From Phoronis australis (Eukaryota; Phoronida; Phoronidae), in contig NMRA01000236.1 of NCBI GenBank assembly GCA_002633005.1, positions 247,679 through 311,678 of the forward strand: a DNA stretch of 64,000 nucleotides. The letters are read 5' to 3'. Every line of letters starts with the position of its first letter. Position 1 is the stretch's first letter. A program made the position numbers and the translations under genes. Below the pieces are notes generated by a model that saw only the letters and a program-made list of their open reading frames with translations, was not told the DNA's origin and did no database searches. Shown one piece after another: positions 33,756-45,137 of this stretch.

Positions 33756-34348
33756 ATGGATACAAGACAAATGGAAGAACGCCTAGCGAGAATGGAGGAA
33801 AAATTATAAAGTTTGTTCAGCAAATAATTAAACAAAAAACGCTGGAGCTTAACACTGAATTAGCAAAGAACAAAAAAGAAAATGAAGTGCTCAAGGAAGA
33901 GATTAATAAACTAGAACAATATTCACGAAGAAACAGCGTAAGAATATATGGAGTGAAAGAAGACGACAGAGAGAACAGCTTGGAAGTGGTTTCAAGCTTT
34001 GTAGAGAAATCATTGAACATCAAGACTGAGCCATCGCTGATTGATAGAGCCCATCGTATTGGAAGACCCCCACCTAGAACCACAAGACTGGCATTCAACC
34101 TTAAAACAAGGCATAATAATTGTGAAATTCATATCATTACCAAACTAAACAAAGTGTCACTGAGAAAAAAAAATCTCAAAGGCACCAGTCACTTCATATT
34201 GGATGACTTAACTTCATACAACTACCAACTTCTTAAGACGGCTTACAATGACAGCAGAGTTAAATCCAGTAAGTCCAAAGACGGGCGTATTTTTATACAG
34301 TTGAACAGTGTTGCAACGAAAGTTATCATGCGTGAGTCTGATATTTGA
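33756..34348 (+). pseudogene. L1-like ORF1 (broken)
   Basis: It starts MDTRQMEERLARMEEKL, then meets a stop at 33807-33809. The protein resumes in another frame with a coiled coil (LKEEINKLEQYSRRNSVRIY) and the RRM-like core ending LIDRAHRIGRPPPR, then a C-terminal domain with ILDDLTSYN and KSKDGRIFI. This is the usual layout of L1/Tx1 ORF1: coiled coil, RRM, C-terminal domain. One frameshift and one stop break it. Confidence 0.75.
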
Positions 34349-34507
34349 TGTCGGAAATACACAATGGTTGACGACTTTGGAACTTCTATCTGATTGAAGA
34401 CCGAAGACGGACAATGAAATTCACGGACACTTTCAGTTACTTTTTAAGTTTTGTGTTGTACAACTATTATTAAAATCTCTTGGTCTATCTACGCCGACCT
34501 CTAGTCT

Positions 34508-34575
34508 ATATACACTGTCAAGACGTTTCGGTCGGTCTCTTCTCCGGCCATCGTCAGGTGTTCCCGCGTTCTTAG
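34508..34575 (-). ncRNA. Hammerhead ribozyme motif in the 5' (inverted) Penelope repeat
   Basis: On the minus strand CTGACGA (34557-34551), a GGCCGG/CCGACC helix II, GAAA (34529-34526) and the cleavage triplet GTC (34524-34522) occur in order. The base after the cleavage site cannot pair with the C before CTGA, so stem I is weaker than in the 3' copy. Confidence 0.65.
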
Positions 34576-34592
34576 AAGAACGTGGTACACTC

Positions 34593-35144
34593 ATGGAAAG
34601 AAACTGCCACCCAAGGGATTTCATCAAGTCGGCTTTAACATCGCAGAGGAAAGACAAAGTGGCAGAAGAACACCCACTGCAGACTATGTGCTTACCGTAT
34701 ATACCCGGAATAACCGAGAAGCTATTACGCATATGTGGAGAATTTAAAATAAGAACAGTATACCGCAGCTCAGACACACTGGGTCGGCGATTGACAAAAG
34801 TCAAACCAAGAACTGACATGGGAAAAAAGAAAAATGTCATCGATAAAATCCCATGTGAATGTGGTGAATCGTATATCGGTGAAACATTAAGACCACCGGA
34901 GACAAGAATTGCTGAACATAAGAGGGGTTGTAGAGAACGTAATACCTCATCAGGAGTAGCAGAACACATGTGGTCGAAACAAAACAACATCCACTGGAAT
35001 AACATCCTAATACTTAACAGTGAAAAAGGTAGGACCAAGAGAAAGATCAAGGAAGCCATGTACATGAAAGTACAATGCAATGTCTTCAGCCAGCCAAGCG
35101 AACAACCAAGTGACACCTGGCTCAGTCTACTTAGGAAGGTTTAA
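34593..35144 (+). CDS. Penelope-like ORF, C-terminal part with GIY-YIG domain
   Basis: The frame encodes 183 residues without a stop. It starts within the inverted repeat arm and has the end of the linker (LPYIPGITEKLLRI...FKIRTVYRSS) and a GIY-YIG nuclease core, in which IPCECGESYIGET and RIAEHKRGC carry the Tyr and Arg expected of the family. AEHMWSKQNNIHW and a Lys-rich MKIKEAMYMK-like stretch follow. In full elements this domain lies C-terminal to the reverse transcriptase and nicks target DNA. Because the reverse transcriptase is absent, the fragment is not autonomous; the ATG at 34593 is probably fortuitous. Confidence 0.8.
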   Translation: MERNCHPRDFIKSALTSQRKDKVAEEHPLQTMCLPYIPGITEKLLRICGEFKIRTVYRSSDTLGRRLTKVKPRTDMGKKKNVIDKIPCECGESYIGETLRPPETRIAEHKRGCRERNTSSGVAEHMWSKQNNIHWNNILILNSEKGRTKRKIKEAMYMKVQCNVFSQPSEQPSDTWLSLLRKV

Positions 35145-35170
35145 GTATAATAAAATTCCCTCTAAGTAAT

Positions 35171-35262
35171 TGGCTGACTCCGTGGTGTAGTGGTTACGGT
35201 GCTGGACTCGAATTATCTGTAGTTTCAGAAGTCATGGGTTCAAATCCTGCCTCGCATGAGTG
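35171..35262 (+). repeat. tRNA-derived segment inside the Penelope-like element
   Basis: GTGGTGTAGTGGTTACGG (A box-like) and GGGTTCAAATCCTG (B box) are spaced as in a tRNA, but the ends do not form an acceptor stem. It lies between the GIY-YIG stop and the ribozyme repeat. It may be an inserted SINE or an internal Pol III promoter of the element. Confidence 0.65.
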
Positions 35263-35284
35263 TAGCACGTATCCGTGCTCGTTC

Positions 35285-35355
35285 TTCTAAGAACGCGGGA
35301 ACACCTGACGATGGCTGGAGAAGAGACCGACCGAAACGTCGTGACAGTGTATATA
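35285..35355 (+). ncRNA. Hammerhead ribozyme motif in the 3' Penelope repeat
   Basis: CTGACGA (35305-35311), a GGCTGG/CCGACC helix II with an AGAAGAGA loop and one A/C mismatch, GAAA (35333-35336) and GTC (35338-35340) form the hammerhead core. CAC before CTGA pairs with GTG after GTC as stem I. GAAACGTC leaves no loop for helix III, so two molecules would have to pair through the self-complementary ACGT. That arrangement is reported for minimal Penelope hammerheads. Confidence 0.72.
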
Positions 35356-35582
35356 GAAAAGAGGTGGGTGTAAATAGACCAAGAGATTTTAATAATAGTT
35401 GTAATACGCCACCTCCTCAGAGCGGTGTTAGGAAGTCATTTTGTGTTGTAGTTACATTGTATGAATGTGTGAGTGCATGTGCCAATTACGGATATATTGA
35501 TATGATTACTTCAGCTTGAACTGTCAAGTGGATAAAGGTTTCTTGTTAGATAATTGTTAAATTAAACTTTATTACCTTATAT

Positions 35583-38500
35583 TGCAGGGGGTTGAACACT
35601 GAAATAAAGAGACATTATCTTTTTGACTTTCTTAAAAAAGAAAAGTTTGATGTAGCCTTCTTACAGGAAACCTATAGTTTGGAATAGTCTTTATCTAAAT
35701 GGTGTTTAAAATGGGATGGTTACATTTTTGCTTCTCATGGTTCCTAACATAGTAGGGGAGTTGCTATCATCTACTCCAGAGACATAGATTTTGAATTTAT
35801 TGGCCAAGATGCAGATGGCAGATATGTGTGTGTGGAGGCCACTTTAGACAATACCACTTGTATTTTTAAATACTTACTGCCCGAACGAAAATGCTTCTCA
35901 ACTATATTTTCTAGATAAAATAGATTATATGGAAATAGTAATAATATCTTCTGAGCAGGGGATTATAACTGTCCCTTAGGAGAAATAGACAAACAGGGGC
36001 TGAGGGACACAAGCTGTAAGCAAGTTACTATAGACTGTATAAATAATTTATCTGAAGAGCATAATCTTTTTGATATTTGGAGGTATCATTGTCCTGGCAA
36101 GAAACAATTTACATGGCATGATAAGTATTTTAAGTCCCGAAGTAGAATTGATTACTGGCTTTGTTCCAAGTTTTTAAGGACCATATTAAAAGTAGTATTC
36201 TTAACGATTTTATATATTCTGATCGTGCTGCTGTTAAATTCACAATTTCACTCAATGAAATTTGTGCTAGAGGGCCTGGTTTTTGGTAACTTAATGACAG
36301 CCTTTTAGAAAACGGTGTCTTTGTTATGAATTTGAAAGAAGTTATTACAAAACTGGTTAAGGAGTATGCAGACTTAACCAATAATGGGGAATGGTAAAAC
36401 TGAAAATCAGCGAGCACACCATACTTTTTCAAAACAAAAAAGGACAACTGATGCTAATAAGGAGGAACTCATTAATTTGGTAAATAATTTTACTGTTGAA
36501 TTAGAAAAGGATAACTAAAATAATGAAACCATGGAAGGCTTGGACAAAACCAGAGTAGAATTGCAATTACTGCAGACCCAAAAAGTAACAGGAGATGTGG
36601 TCAGAAGTAGAGCTCAATGGATAGAAAATGGAGAAGGTAACTCCAAATATTTTGGCAACTTGGAAAGACGAAACTACAAGAAAAAATGTATTACTGAGCT
36701 TAAAAATAATAATTAGAGGTCAAGGCCTAATAAGGAAGGAAATACGTGATTATTTTTTCAAGTTATATAGCAGTGATAATAACAAGTTAGAAACAAATTT
36801 AAATTTTCTCAATATGTTTGAATTGCCGGACACTCTATCAATCGATGATGCTTAATTTCTGGAGAGTGATTTTACACAAGCTGAATTTTATGAAATTTTA
36901 AAAAATACTGAGAACAACAAATCGCCAGGAACGGATGGTTTGAGTTATGAATTTTATAAATGTTTTTGGGAAGAATTTAAAGGTACACTCTTTGAGTGTT
37001 TTGAATACAGCCTTTTAGTTGGAAGTTTATATTCCTCACAAAATACAGGAATTATAACTCTTATACCTTAAGTCTAAAGATGACTCAGAATTACAGACAT
37101 TAGATTTTTGGAGACCAATAACATTGTTAAACATTGATTACAAACTGTTAACCAAAGTTCTGACGTCACGTATACAGCAGTTGATACATATTAATCAAAG
37201 TAATTTTAAGGGAAGATTTATTGGTTACAAAATAAGAACAATAGAAGATGTTATTGCATATACAAACTTAAATAAAGTTCAAGGCCACATCCTATTTTTG
37301 GACTTCAAAAAAGTTTATGACACAATTGAATAGAAATTTATTCAAAACGTTTTGCGTGCCTTTAACTTTGGTCCCAATTTTAAAAAAACGGGTTAACATC
37401 CTCTATAACAACTCCACTTCCTGTGTGATTAACAATGGCCTGTCCACTGACTATGTTAAACTTAAAAGAGGTGTTAAACAATGAGACTCATTGTCAGGTC
37501 AGTTATTTTGTTTATGTATAGAAGTAATGGCGAATTGTACTAGAAAACGTAATTTAATTAGAGGTATTAGTATTGAAGGATATGAATTTAAGGTATTGTA
37601 CTATACTGACGATACAACAATATTTCTTCAAGACAAGACTTCGGGTTCCATTTTATTAGACTTCCTTCAAAGTTTTGTGGAAGTTTCTGGATTAAAGTTA
37701 AATCCAAATAAGTGTGAAGGCCTCCATCTTGGCAAGGATAAGGAATCCAATGAAATTTTGTATAACTTTAAATAGTCTGGAAAGCCAGTCAAATGTTTGG
37801 GCACATATTTTGGGCACAATAAGGAAAGAAAGAATGCGCGTAATTATGATGACAAAATTAAAAGTCGCAATATTTCCTTACTTGGAAGAATTGAGTTGAT
37901 CAAAGCTTTTGCTATGTCCAAAATAACTTATGTTATGAATATATTAGTTATGCCTCCTAACAAACGACGGGAGATAAATAATGTTATTCATGGTTGCATA
38001 TGGCAAATAAGTCCCCAAGAGTTAGAGATATTGCTGTAAATAGAAGAGGAAAGAGGGGTCTTAGCTGTTCCAGACGTCAACATTTTGTATACGTCTTTGT
38101 TAATTAAATGGAATAAGCGTTTTTAGAAGGAAACAATAAAGAATGGGATATATTGCCTAAATATGTTTATAGAAAGTATGCAAGTTGTGTTATATTAAAT
38201 CTACTTATGCTTATAAAAATTTGCTTATAGAAAATTTCAACCTATTGTTCTCTGACATGTTATGGTCCTGGGAGCAAATAACAGACTACTTACATAAGAA
38301 TGTTGGTTTAAAAATCAAGTTGTATGGAATAACAAAAATATTTTGATGAATGGAAAAACTGTGTTCTACATCAAATATTACAATGCTGGAATTGATTTTG
38401 TTTATGACTTATTAGATTTCGAAAATAAATGATTATTCTGGGAGGTTTTAAAGGAAAGATACAAATTAAGCAATTGGATATAGTACATTGCTCTGGCCAA

Positions 38501-39142
38501 GGCAATGAAAATTTAAGATAGTTCGATTAATGATGGTGCCAGCAGCATGCACGACTTTGCACGGGATCGAATTGATACGCGATGGACAAAAGATGTATTA
38601 CTCTCCATCCAGAAAGCCATCAGTTTCTGATGTAGAACACAGAATTATTTGCTGACCAGCAAATTAAACAGATTTATATTATGCCTTGTAAAGTGTTGTT
38701 CCAAAATCATTTGAAAGTTTTTAACTATTGTCACATGCACAAAGAAGTTTACGCAAAATATTTTTTAAAGAAAATGAAAATAGTCCAAAACGACAAATGC
38801 TCATTTTGCGGACTCGTAGAAACTTTTAATCACTTGTTTTTGGAATGTGAGCATGTTCTTTCTTTTTGGAATAAATTACAAACTTGGGTTTCAAACGTCG
38901 TTGGAGATAACCTGTTACTGGCTGAAAAACGTGTCCTGCTATTTGCATACTTTGGAGAACATGGCTACGAAATTAATCACATATTAATGTTAGCTCAGTA
39001 CTTTATATGTACTTGTTCGAAGTCTTCATGTATTCCTCTACTTCAGGGATTTCACCCAGTTTTATTCGACACTGTCAAGACATGGAGAGAAACACCCCCT
39101 GACTTGCTGGGATTTTTTGAAACCCTTATACATTCAGTATAA
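35583..39142 (+). pseudogene. L1/Tx1-like ORF2 (endonuclease, RT) with many breaks
   Basis: Fragments in several frames keep the order of an L1-type ORF2. These are an endonuclease (KKEKFDVAFLQETY, GDYNCPLGEIDK, a TWHD and SRIDYWL block), RT lead-in (NKSPGTDGLSYEFYKCFWEE near 36915), RT body (HILFLDFKKVYDTIE at about 37290), catalytic YTDD near 37600, the thumb (SGLKLNPNKCEG) and a C-terminal CSFCG...HLFLEC zinc cluster at 38800-38850. At least ten stops or frameshifts interrupt it. GDYN and YTDD differ from the usual GDFN and FADD and fit the L1/Tx1 group. Confidence 0.82.
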
Positions 39143-39253
39143 ATTCAAGCAGAGCTGAAATGCGCGAATGTAAGAGTGAATGAGTTTGTGTTTGTTTTCT
39201 TTTTTACTGTATTCCATTGTTAATTTCAGTTTATGCAAATAAACTCATTAAAA

Positions 39254-39264
39254 AAGAAGTCAGA
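39254..39264 (+). repeat. 11-bp target-site duplication (3' copy)
   Basis: AAGAAGTCAGA, matching 33376-33386. Confidence 0.75.
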
Positions 39265-40084
39265 GAGTCCCTTCAATCTTCTTAATTTAAAACCGCTGAT
39301 CGCCGCAGCCCTGACCCGTGTCTCAGACGTTGTCCATGCTTGTGAAGGAGTGTTAGATTCAAGAATCACGATTGGCAGTGATTGGAAGTGAGCTCATCTG
39401 TGAACAATGCAACCAATGCATTAAGAATTATTAAACTTTTGCACACCCTTTAAATGGTAACTAAATGGACAACTGCAATACTTTATTCATGTCTGTTACG
39501 ACTCATTAGCAGACAATAAGAGTAATCAACTGTGTGACTCAGTGGAGTGCTTTGTGGTCAGTACTCCTGTGACGACACCACAGGCCGGGCAATCCGAATT
39601 AAAGAAAACACTTGGTTCTGTGTCACATATATACGTACGTTTACTGAAAAAAACAACAACGAGATATCAAAATCTACCAAACATGACTCTGCATACAGGA
39701 TAACATTCCACGATAGCTAAATAGCAAAACCTATAAACAGTAGTTAAACTAGCAGTAACGTCAGACTAAACAGAGTAAGCAAGTCACTGACCAAATTCTA
39801 GTAACTGATTTTACACAGTATAAGAGAAAACAAAATAAAAAAATTTCCACTTACAGAATGTGAAGCCCTGTGGCTACCAAACCTAACATCTGTCTCACAA
39901 GACTGTCAGAAAACTAATGCAGCGGCTGTGCACCACACCCATGGTCAATCTGAGTACATCTCCATAACAATATTTCAAAGACAATAGCTCAATGAAAATA
40001 TAAGAGCACATGTGTCACTCTACAGGAAGTAAAGTAGACACCTGGTGGCCACACTACAGACTACATAAATAAAACAAACCCTGG
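39265..40084. other. Non-coding; possible old LTR at 39494-40058
   Basis: The segment 39494-40058 begins TGTTACGACTC and ends ACTACA, giving TG...CA termini, but no target duplication, poly(A) signal or partner was found. No gene is supported. Confidence 0.3.
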
Positions 40085-40150
40085 CTAAGTGCACTAACAA
40101 CTCCTGTTTGGGAGACCTGGGTTCGAATCCTGGCGTCACTGGAGCATTGC
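40085..40150 (+). repeat. tRNA-derived SINE fragment
   Basis: TGGCTAAGTGC (A box-like) and GGGTTCGAATCCTGG (B box) lie about 35 nt apart. There is no acceptor stem, so it is not a tRNA gene. Confidence 0.5.
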
Positions 40151-42194
40151 ACAAGTGTGTCTCCCACACCTCTGAGCTCGGTCTTAGTAGTGAAGGTGTT
40201 CAAGAGTGTGAATTAGAACTTGGATATAATGCGAAAGCGACTTCTGGGGCTGTGCTTATAATCAAGCAAAAAAACTGTCGGTATTGTGGACATTCGTGAA
40301 CATGCTCGTCGGTGTTTTCTCAGTGCAAGAAAAACACGGTTATAGTTAAATTCTGATTTTTGAGCAAGACGGAGGGCTGCCTATAGTTAACTTAACGTCG
40401 GCTTCTACTGAATTTAACATGACGGAAACGTACACACGTGCACTTGCATGCATGTCAATCCACCAATATACAATCGAAGTGGACACTGGATGAAGAACAT
40501 ACCTGTTCTTGACGAACACTTTCAATTCCATATTTGAAAACGCCTGGCCTTTACTATGCTAGGAAGCAATATCGGATAACAAACATACTTTCTGCTGTTT
40601 TGTTTCTTGGTCAATTTTAAGGCAGTCACATCGCACTACTTTTTGAGAACTCTCTCGCTGCTATACAGCTTAGCTAGGTGTAGACATTTACTTCTAGACT
40701 CCCGTGTTACCCTACGGTGTAACCACAACGTGAGTAACATAAACATGCGCGGCGCAGCACTGAAAAAAGTGGGGCTATAGACCCCCTAGACCCCTATGGT
40801 GCGCCGACCATGATTAAAGTCTCCTCTAATGGTCTGGACGATCCTGTAATTTACTCAAATGCCACTCGGGCGAAGTTGGCCGGGTTCGGCCAGGTGGTTA
40901 CGTGAAGCGCTTTCAATCTGTAATAGAGCAAGTCTCCACTGAACATCAAAAACGTGTATTTCCTCTCATCAGACATACGTTTCAGTTCAACTGATAACGA
41001 TCAATTTTCATGAAGGCAAAGGAAGGAAACACCCTTCTTCTAAGACTGTCGCTAGCGAAGTGCCCGACACATACAGTCGCACCCACATGCCCACGTAACA
41101 AAGGCGCACTGAGACGCAACAAAGACATTAGCATAAGAATAACTGAACATTTGCAACTAAATAAGAATAACAATAAGCGTAAAGTTACGAACGTCCCGTC
41201 ACAAATCATTAGCAAATTCATAATTACTAACATCAGTTATCATTGTAGTTAGTAGGACCAGTAGCTGCAACTATTTTAGTGTTGTCCATCTGAATCCTAT
41301 CTTAGATGGATAGACTAGGGCTGGAACTTTTCCGCGGAGGGACGGTTCGATCGAACCCCTCGAACCCCCTGGCTACGGGCCTGAAAACCACAGTCGAGCT
41401 TGGTTTTAGAGAATGGCTGGCAGACAGCGTCAAGTATTGACAAGTCGCAAAAACGGAACGTGTTTTGGGGTTTTACAGCTCAAGTCAAAAGCTAATAACT
41501 TCGTGAAGAAAATTCCACCCAACAACAAATCCAAAACGTAATATCAACCCGGCAAATTCATGCGTCTTTGATATCCTAATTGCAGTCACCGTATAGTAAA
41601 TAATCGAAACTTCTTTTAAAATATTCCCCCTCAAAAACTGATTATTCCGATAAATGCCGGCGTCCATATTTCTAAATTCTTTTTACACTGATAAAAAGTA
41701 CGAAAGGACAAAAGTATTTAACTTAAAAGTGTCGTATTTTCATAACATGTGTGAATGAGGTCCTCGATGCACCTACAAATATATTATGTCTATGCTCAAC
41801 GATGGGCGGTGTCTTTATTCTGTTGGCAAAGTAAAGCACTTGACTAATACCATTTTAAATTAAAAAACCATAGCCAGAATATAATATTATATAATAAATT
41901 CGAGTCGCATATTTGGCCAGAATTAGAGTTGGGTACTAGCGGGACACTAGACTTTTTAGAATTTTCACCAACTTTTAGTACCAGAGCAGTAAAGCAGCAG
42001 CTTCAGTCTACTCGTTTCCCGAAGTGGCTTTCAGATATTCGATAAATCAGGAATGTTGACTTTATCAGATAAAAATGCCATTCGAAAATCCTGTGCTTTT
42101 TATGTCAAAAACAAGTTTTGTTTTAGGCCACTCACCGTTATAAAATGCCTTAATATGATTAGAAGCAATCCTCAGGCTTTTTAAGACTTGCCAC
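40151..42194. other. Non-coding with short repeat remnants
   Basis: A GGCTATAGACCCCCTAGACC block (40775-40800) and a CGAACCCCCTGGCTACGGGC block (41364-41383) belong to dispersed G/C-rich repeats. No gene is supported. Confidence 0.4.
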
Positions 42195-42458
42195 ATGAAG
42201 CCCATCAACTGCCCTCGGAATGCAAATGATTTTCAGCAAGGAACGTGTAATTCTTGTTTCAAACACATCGTATATCCCAGTTCATCATCAACGTCCAAAT
42301 TTATGCAACATTTGAAACGACCTCACCGCGTCGACGTTTGCGAACACAGTGAACTGAAGATGCAACTTGTGCAGAGACAAACAAGCACAGAAACGACCAC
42401 AACCAAAACCAACGGCTACGAGCCAACTGAGGCTAACAGGCACGGAATTAAAACATAA
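42195..42458 (+). pseudogene. BED-type zinc-finger exon relic
   Basis: The frame reads CNSCFKHIVYPSSSSTSKFM then QHLKRPHRV, which fits the BED finger pattern C-x2-C...STS..HL...H. BED fingers are the DNA-binding domain of hAT transposases and of host genes derived from them. No dimerisation or catalytic segment follows; the rest of the frame is low-complexity (Thr-rich). A decayed hAT N-terminus is most likely, but a host BED exon cannot be excluded because no clear splice sites were assigned. Confidence 0.45.
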
Positions 42459-42811
42459 ATCTAAAAGCACACAACAAATAACGACGTGCTGCTGCAGGTA
42501 ACTGAATTTGAATAATTTCCAGTTCATTGTAGTAGTGAATTTAACACAGAGGGGCACTCCTATAGAAATCATAGAATAGAACAGGAACAATCGTCATGTA
42601 TACAAGAGGTAGCACTCTCTGACAATGAGCCATTTTCTTATGTCATGTGTCTAAATAGGTGGGTATGCTAATTTTTAACTTGCACCTCAAGACAAAAAAA
42701 TAAGAGAGTGTCTCCGGGTAACAAAGACTACGAGAGATTTTGGGTGCAGAAAAGGAATAAAACAAGAGCCAGAGTCTGAAGGGCCTGTAATGGAAAAGTG
42801 TTAGACGCAGT

Positions 42812-44006
42812 GTGTTCCATCGAAATTGGAATACCGGAGTTAAACAGGTATCCGGGAATCGTAAATAGACCCCTGCATCTTCAAAACCGTTAACTAGACC
42901 GAAAACATGAACACCAGCGTTTAAAACATTAATTCCGAGGATAGAACCGGAAACTTGGAAAATTTTTCAAAATTTCTGAGACATCAGTAGCCTCAAACTT
43001 TAAGTTGAAGCATCTTCAATTACTTTCCAGTTGCTTTCTGAATTTGTTTGTTAAAAATTTTCAATAATAAAACGTAGGTTATTTGAGTTTTATCGGTAAC
43101 ACTTGGGCAACTTGTCTGTGGGCGAATTTCAACATAATTTATACTTTCAAAACGTTATCTCGGTGTAAATTTAGTTCACTTAATTTAAGATTATTCAATA
43201 CTTTCTCCAATAACATTTTCAAAAATGGGTTCGTAGATTTACTAGTACATTATTTCCAGCACAATCAATTTCTGGGTTTTGAAATGGACCGGTAGAATTA
43301 GTCACTTAAAAGACCTGCACCGTTACCAATTTCACAGTTCCTGCCCTCAAAAAAGTGTACTTCAACTCCTCATTGATCATTAGAACGGAATCTGGAATAG
43401 CAATTTCTGAACTCTATGCATTCACACTGTTTTGGGCGGCTCACTGCTGCGAAATATGCTCTGAATTCGGTTTGCTGGTATTCAAATACTAAAAACGTGT
43501 AAATAAACGATACTAGTTCCAATAATTTGTTATGACATGTGCAAAACCTCGTGGAAGAAGAACGGTTGAAGAATTGGTGATAAAGAAACTGGCCAATAGG
43601 TAACGCAATATTTCATGGCGCCGAAAGCCGACGCAAAACATCGCACCACGTCTTAAGAAGCAGAAAAACGGTATAACGCCAACGGTCACACGTTGTTTAA
43701 AACTCTCATATAGTAAAACAACAGATCACAAAATCTACGTAAAGTAGAAAGATTTATTTTTTTTCATCAAAATGTCAAATTGATACATGTATTATGAACA
43801 AAAATCACTGTAAAGGTATGTTCTTGAGATAAACTATGCTTGACAGAAAGTGTAGAAGTGGTGTTTCGGTTCCAGGGTGCCCTGTTCGATCTCTGGGTTT
43901 CCTGCTTTAAAGATCGGGGTTCGTATTTTTCGGGGTTATTAGCTGTTTTGAAGTTGATCCGGGATATCTGTTTTGAAACCGGGGTTCCAATTTCGATGGA
44001 ACACCA
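42812..44006. mobile_element. TIR element of about 1.2 kb (non-autonomous)
   Basis: GTGTTCCATCGAAATTGGAA near 42812 faces its reverse complement near 43986-44006, and the similarity continues inward through ACCGG..GTT and AACAG.TATCC-type blocks. The interior includes a copy of another repeat (43480-43650). No transposase frame. Target duplication not found. Confidence 0.6.
43480..43650 (+). repeat. Partial copy of the 48.6-kb foldback family
   Basis: Matches 49070-49250 (ATTCGGTTTGCTGGTAT, GAAGAATTGG, CCAATAGGT.ACGC.ATATTTC) in the same orientation. Confidence 0.65.
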
Positions 44007-45034
44007 TGAAACATAGGGGGACCGTTTCAAGACACTGACTGAAGTTCATTAATGACTTAAGTCTAAAAATTGTCTCTACTTACAGACTTTGAAACGCCCA
44101 CATCCGACACGTTAAGTCAAAATTTAGACAAAGCTTACATGTAAGTCAAAAACTTAACTCCAAACTCAAGATCTCTTTTTCGAAATGGACTTGGAACAAG
44201 TTTAAGTTTTGGTTTAAGATCGACTGAAATTTAAGATTTGTCTTATTTAAATCAGTTTCCTTGAAACGGGCCTCGGGACTTTTTCCGAAGCTACAGTGAA
44301 GATTTAAAAATTGTCGTTTTCAGGTCAGCTTGCAATATATATTATTTCTAAATAATATGAGCTAGTAAAAAGCTGCCTAAACGGTGGGTTGCTTGGTCCG
44401 CGTTTTCAGTCGTGTGGATAAGCGGAAAAGCAACTTTCGAAAGAGCTGACGTCACAATGATGTTACAGTATTTGTTTGAAAGAAGACATTTTTGAGAACG
44501 CAAAGAAAAAGTTGCGTTTTACTAAGGATAGCTGGCATATTCGTGTGAACTGACAGAGAACTTTTCGAAGAGGACCTGAAAATGCAATCACATGGACATA
44601 GATTTGAAAACGATACAGAAACAACGCTTGTGTGAGCGCGTAGGCGGTACTTATGGGCACGGGTTATCACAATGGGTATACGAATCAACCCCACAAAGAA
44701 ATGTAACCTATAAACTTAACAGGACGAAAGTGACCTCACGCTCTTCAAATGAAAACCTTACAGTTACACATTTCATTGCAGTTTGATGTCAACATTTCAT
44801 TGCTGTATGATATGTCAAACCTACTGAACATGAAGTAGCGTGCACACATTACTTGGTGACCTACAATTGTGTGATGTCATAGTGAAATTCAGCGCGTCAT
44901 AATTGTGTACTATGCAAATGTTTTGTGCAGTATGCGTTCAGTGTCTAATCCATATGCTATGTGATGGACAACGACTCACATTTGATGTCAGTCAGAAGTT
45001 TAGAATCGCAGTTTTTCCCTTAATTGTGGTGAAG
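44007..45034. other. Non-coding upstream of the four-TM gene
   Basis: Probable 5' flank or 5' UTR intron of the gene whose first coding exon starts at 45035. The stretch GTTTTTCCCTTAATTGTGGTGAAG just before the ATG could be a splice acceptor for a 5' UTR exon. No promoter motif is assigned. Confidence 0.4.
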
Positions 45035-45137
45035 ATGGGGAAGAAAAAGAATGCTGCAATAGTCCAACTTGTGCTAGGAATACTGTCACTTGTAACTGGC
45101 TTGGTAATAATGTTCTGTTACCTACTATTCCCGGCAG
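45035..45137 (+). CDS. Four-TM protein gene, exon 1 (TM1)
   Basis: The ATG at 45035 opens MGKKKNAAIVQLVLGILSLV then TGLVIMFCYLLFPA, one hydrophobic segment after a basic N-terminus, and ends at GTACGT. An in-frame ATG at 44903 exists but the sequence before 45035 is not protein-like. With exons at 49692, 50661/50701 and 51081 it builds a membrane protein of about 170-185 residues with four hydrophobic segments, one per exon, and a short cytosolic tail. The layout recalls MS4A/CD20-like or other small tetra-spanning families, but I cannot name the family. Exon 1 ends in phase 1 and fits exon 2. Intron 1 (about 4.5 kb) is full of foldback elements and SINEs. Confidence 0.6.

Larger units (their letters stand above)
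34441..35449 (+). mobile_element. Penelope-like element, 5'-truncated, inverted terminal repeats
   Basis: The insert has a GIY-YIG endonuclease frame (34593-35144), a tRNA-like segment and long inverted terminal repeats (34441-34603 against 35255-35449), each with a hammerhead-ribozyme motif. AGTTAC at 34435-34440 and 35450-35455 may be the target duplication. Penelope-like elements are known for a reverse transcriptase joined to GIY-YIG, for 5'-truncated copies with an inverted terminal copy, and for hammerhead motifs in their repeats. The reverse transcriptase part is missing here. Confidence 0.82.
33387..39253 (+). mobile_element. Decayed L1/Tx1-like LINE, interrupted by a Penelope-like element
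   Basis: The element has an apparently complete 5' end, a broken ORF1 (33756-34348), a broken ORF2 (35583-39142) and a 3' end with AAATAAAC and a short A-rich tail (AAAAAA near 39250). It is flanked by an 11-bp duplication, as expected for target-primed insertion. A Penelope-like element of about 1 kb sits between ORF1 and ORF2. Many stops and frameshifts show it is dead. Removing the insert leaves about 4.86 kb, a reasonable full length. Confidence 0.82.

Noticed and set aside
34433-35116. 227-residue minus-strand open frame
   Set aside because: It is the antisense of the Penelope GIY-YIG frame, which has recognisable motifs on the plus strand.
35171-35262. Functional tRNA gene
   Set aside because: A and B boxes are present but no seven-pair acceptor stem can be formed; the same holds for 6640-6716, 40085-40150, 47167-47262 and 50240-50305.
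39494-40058. Second minus-strand solo LTR
   Set aside because: TG...CA ends exist, but no target duplication, poly(A) signal, TATA box or partner was found; kept only as a remark.
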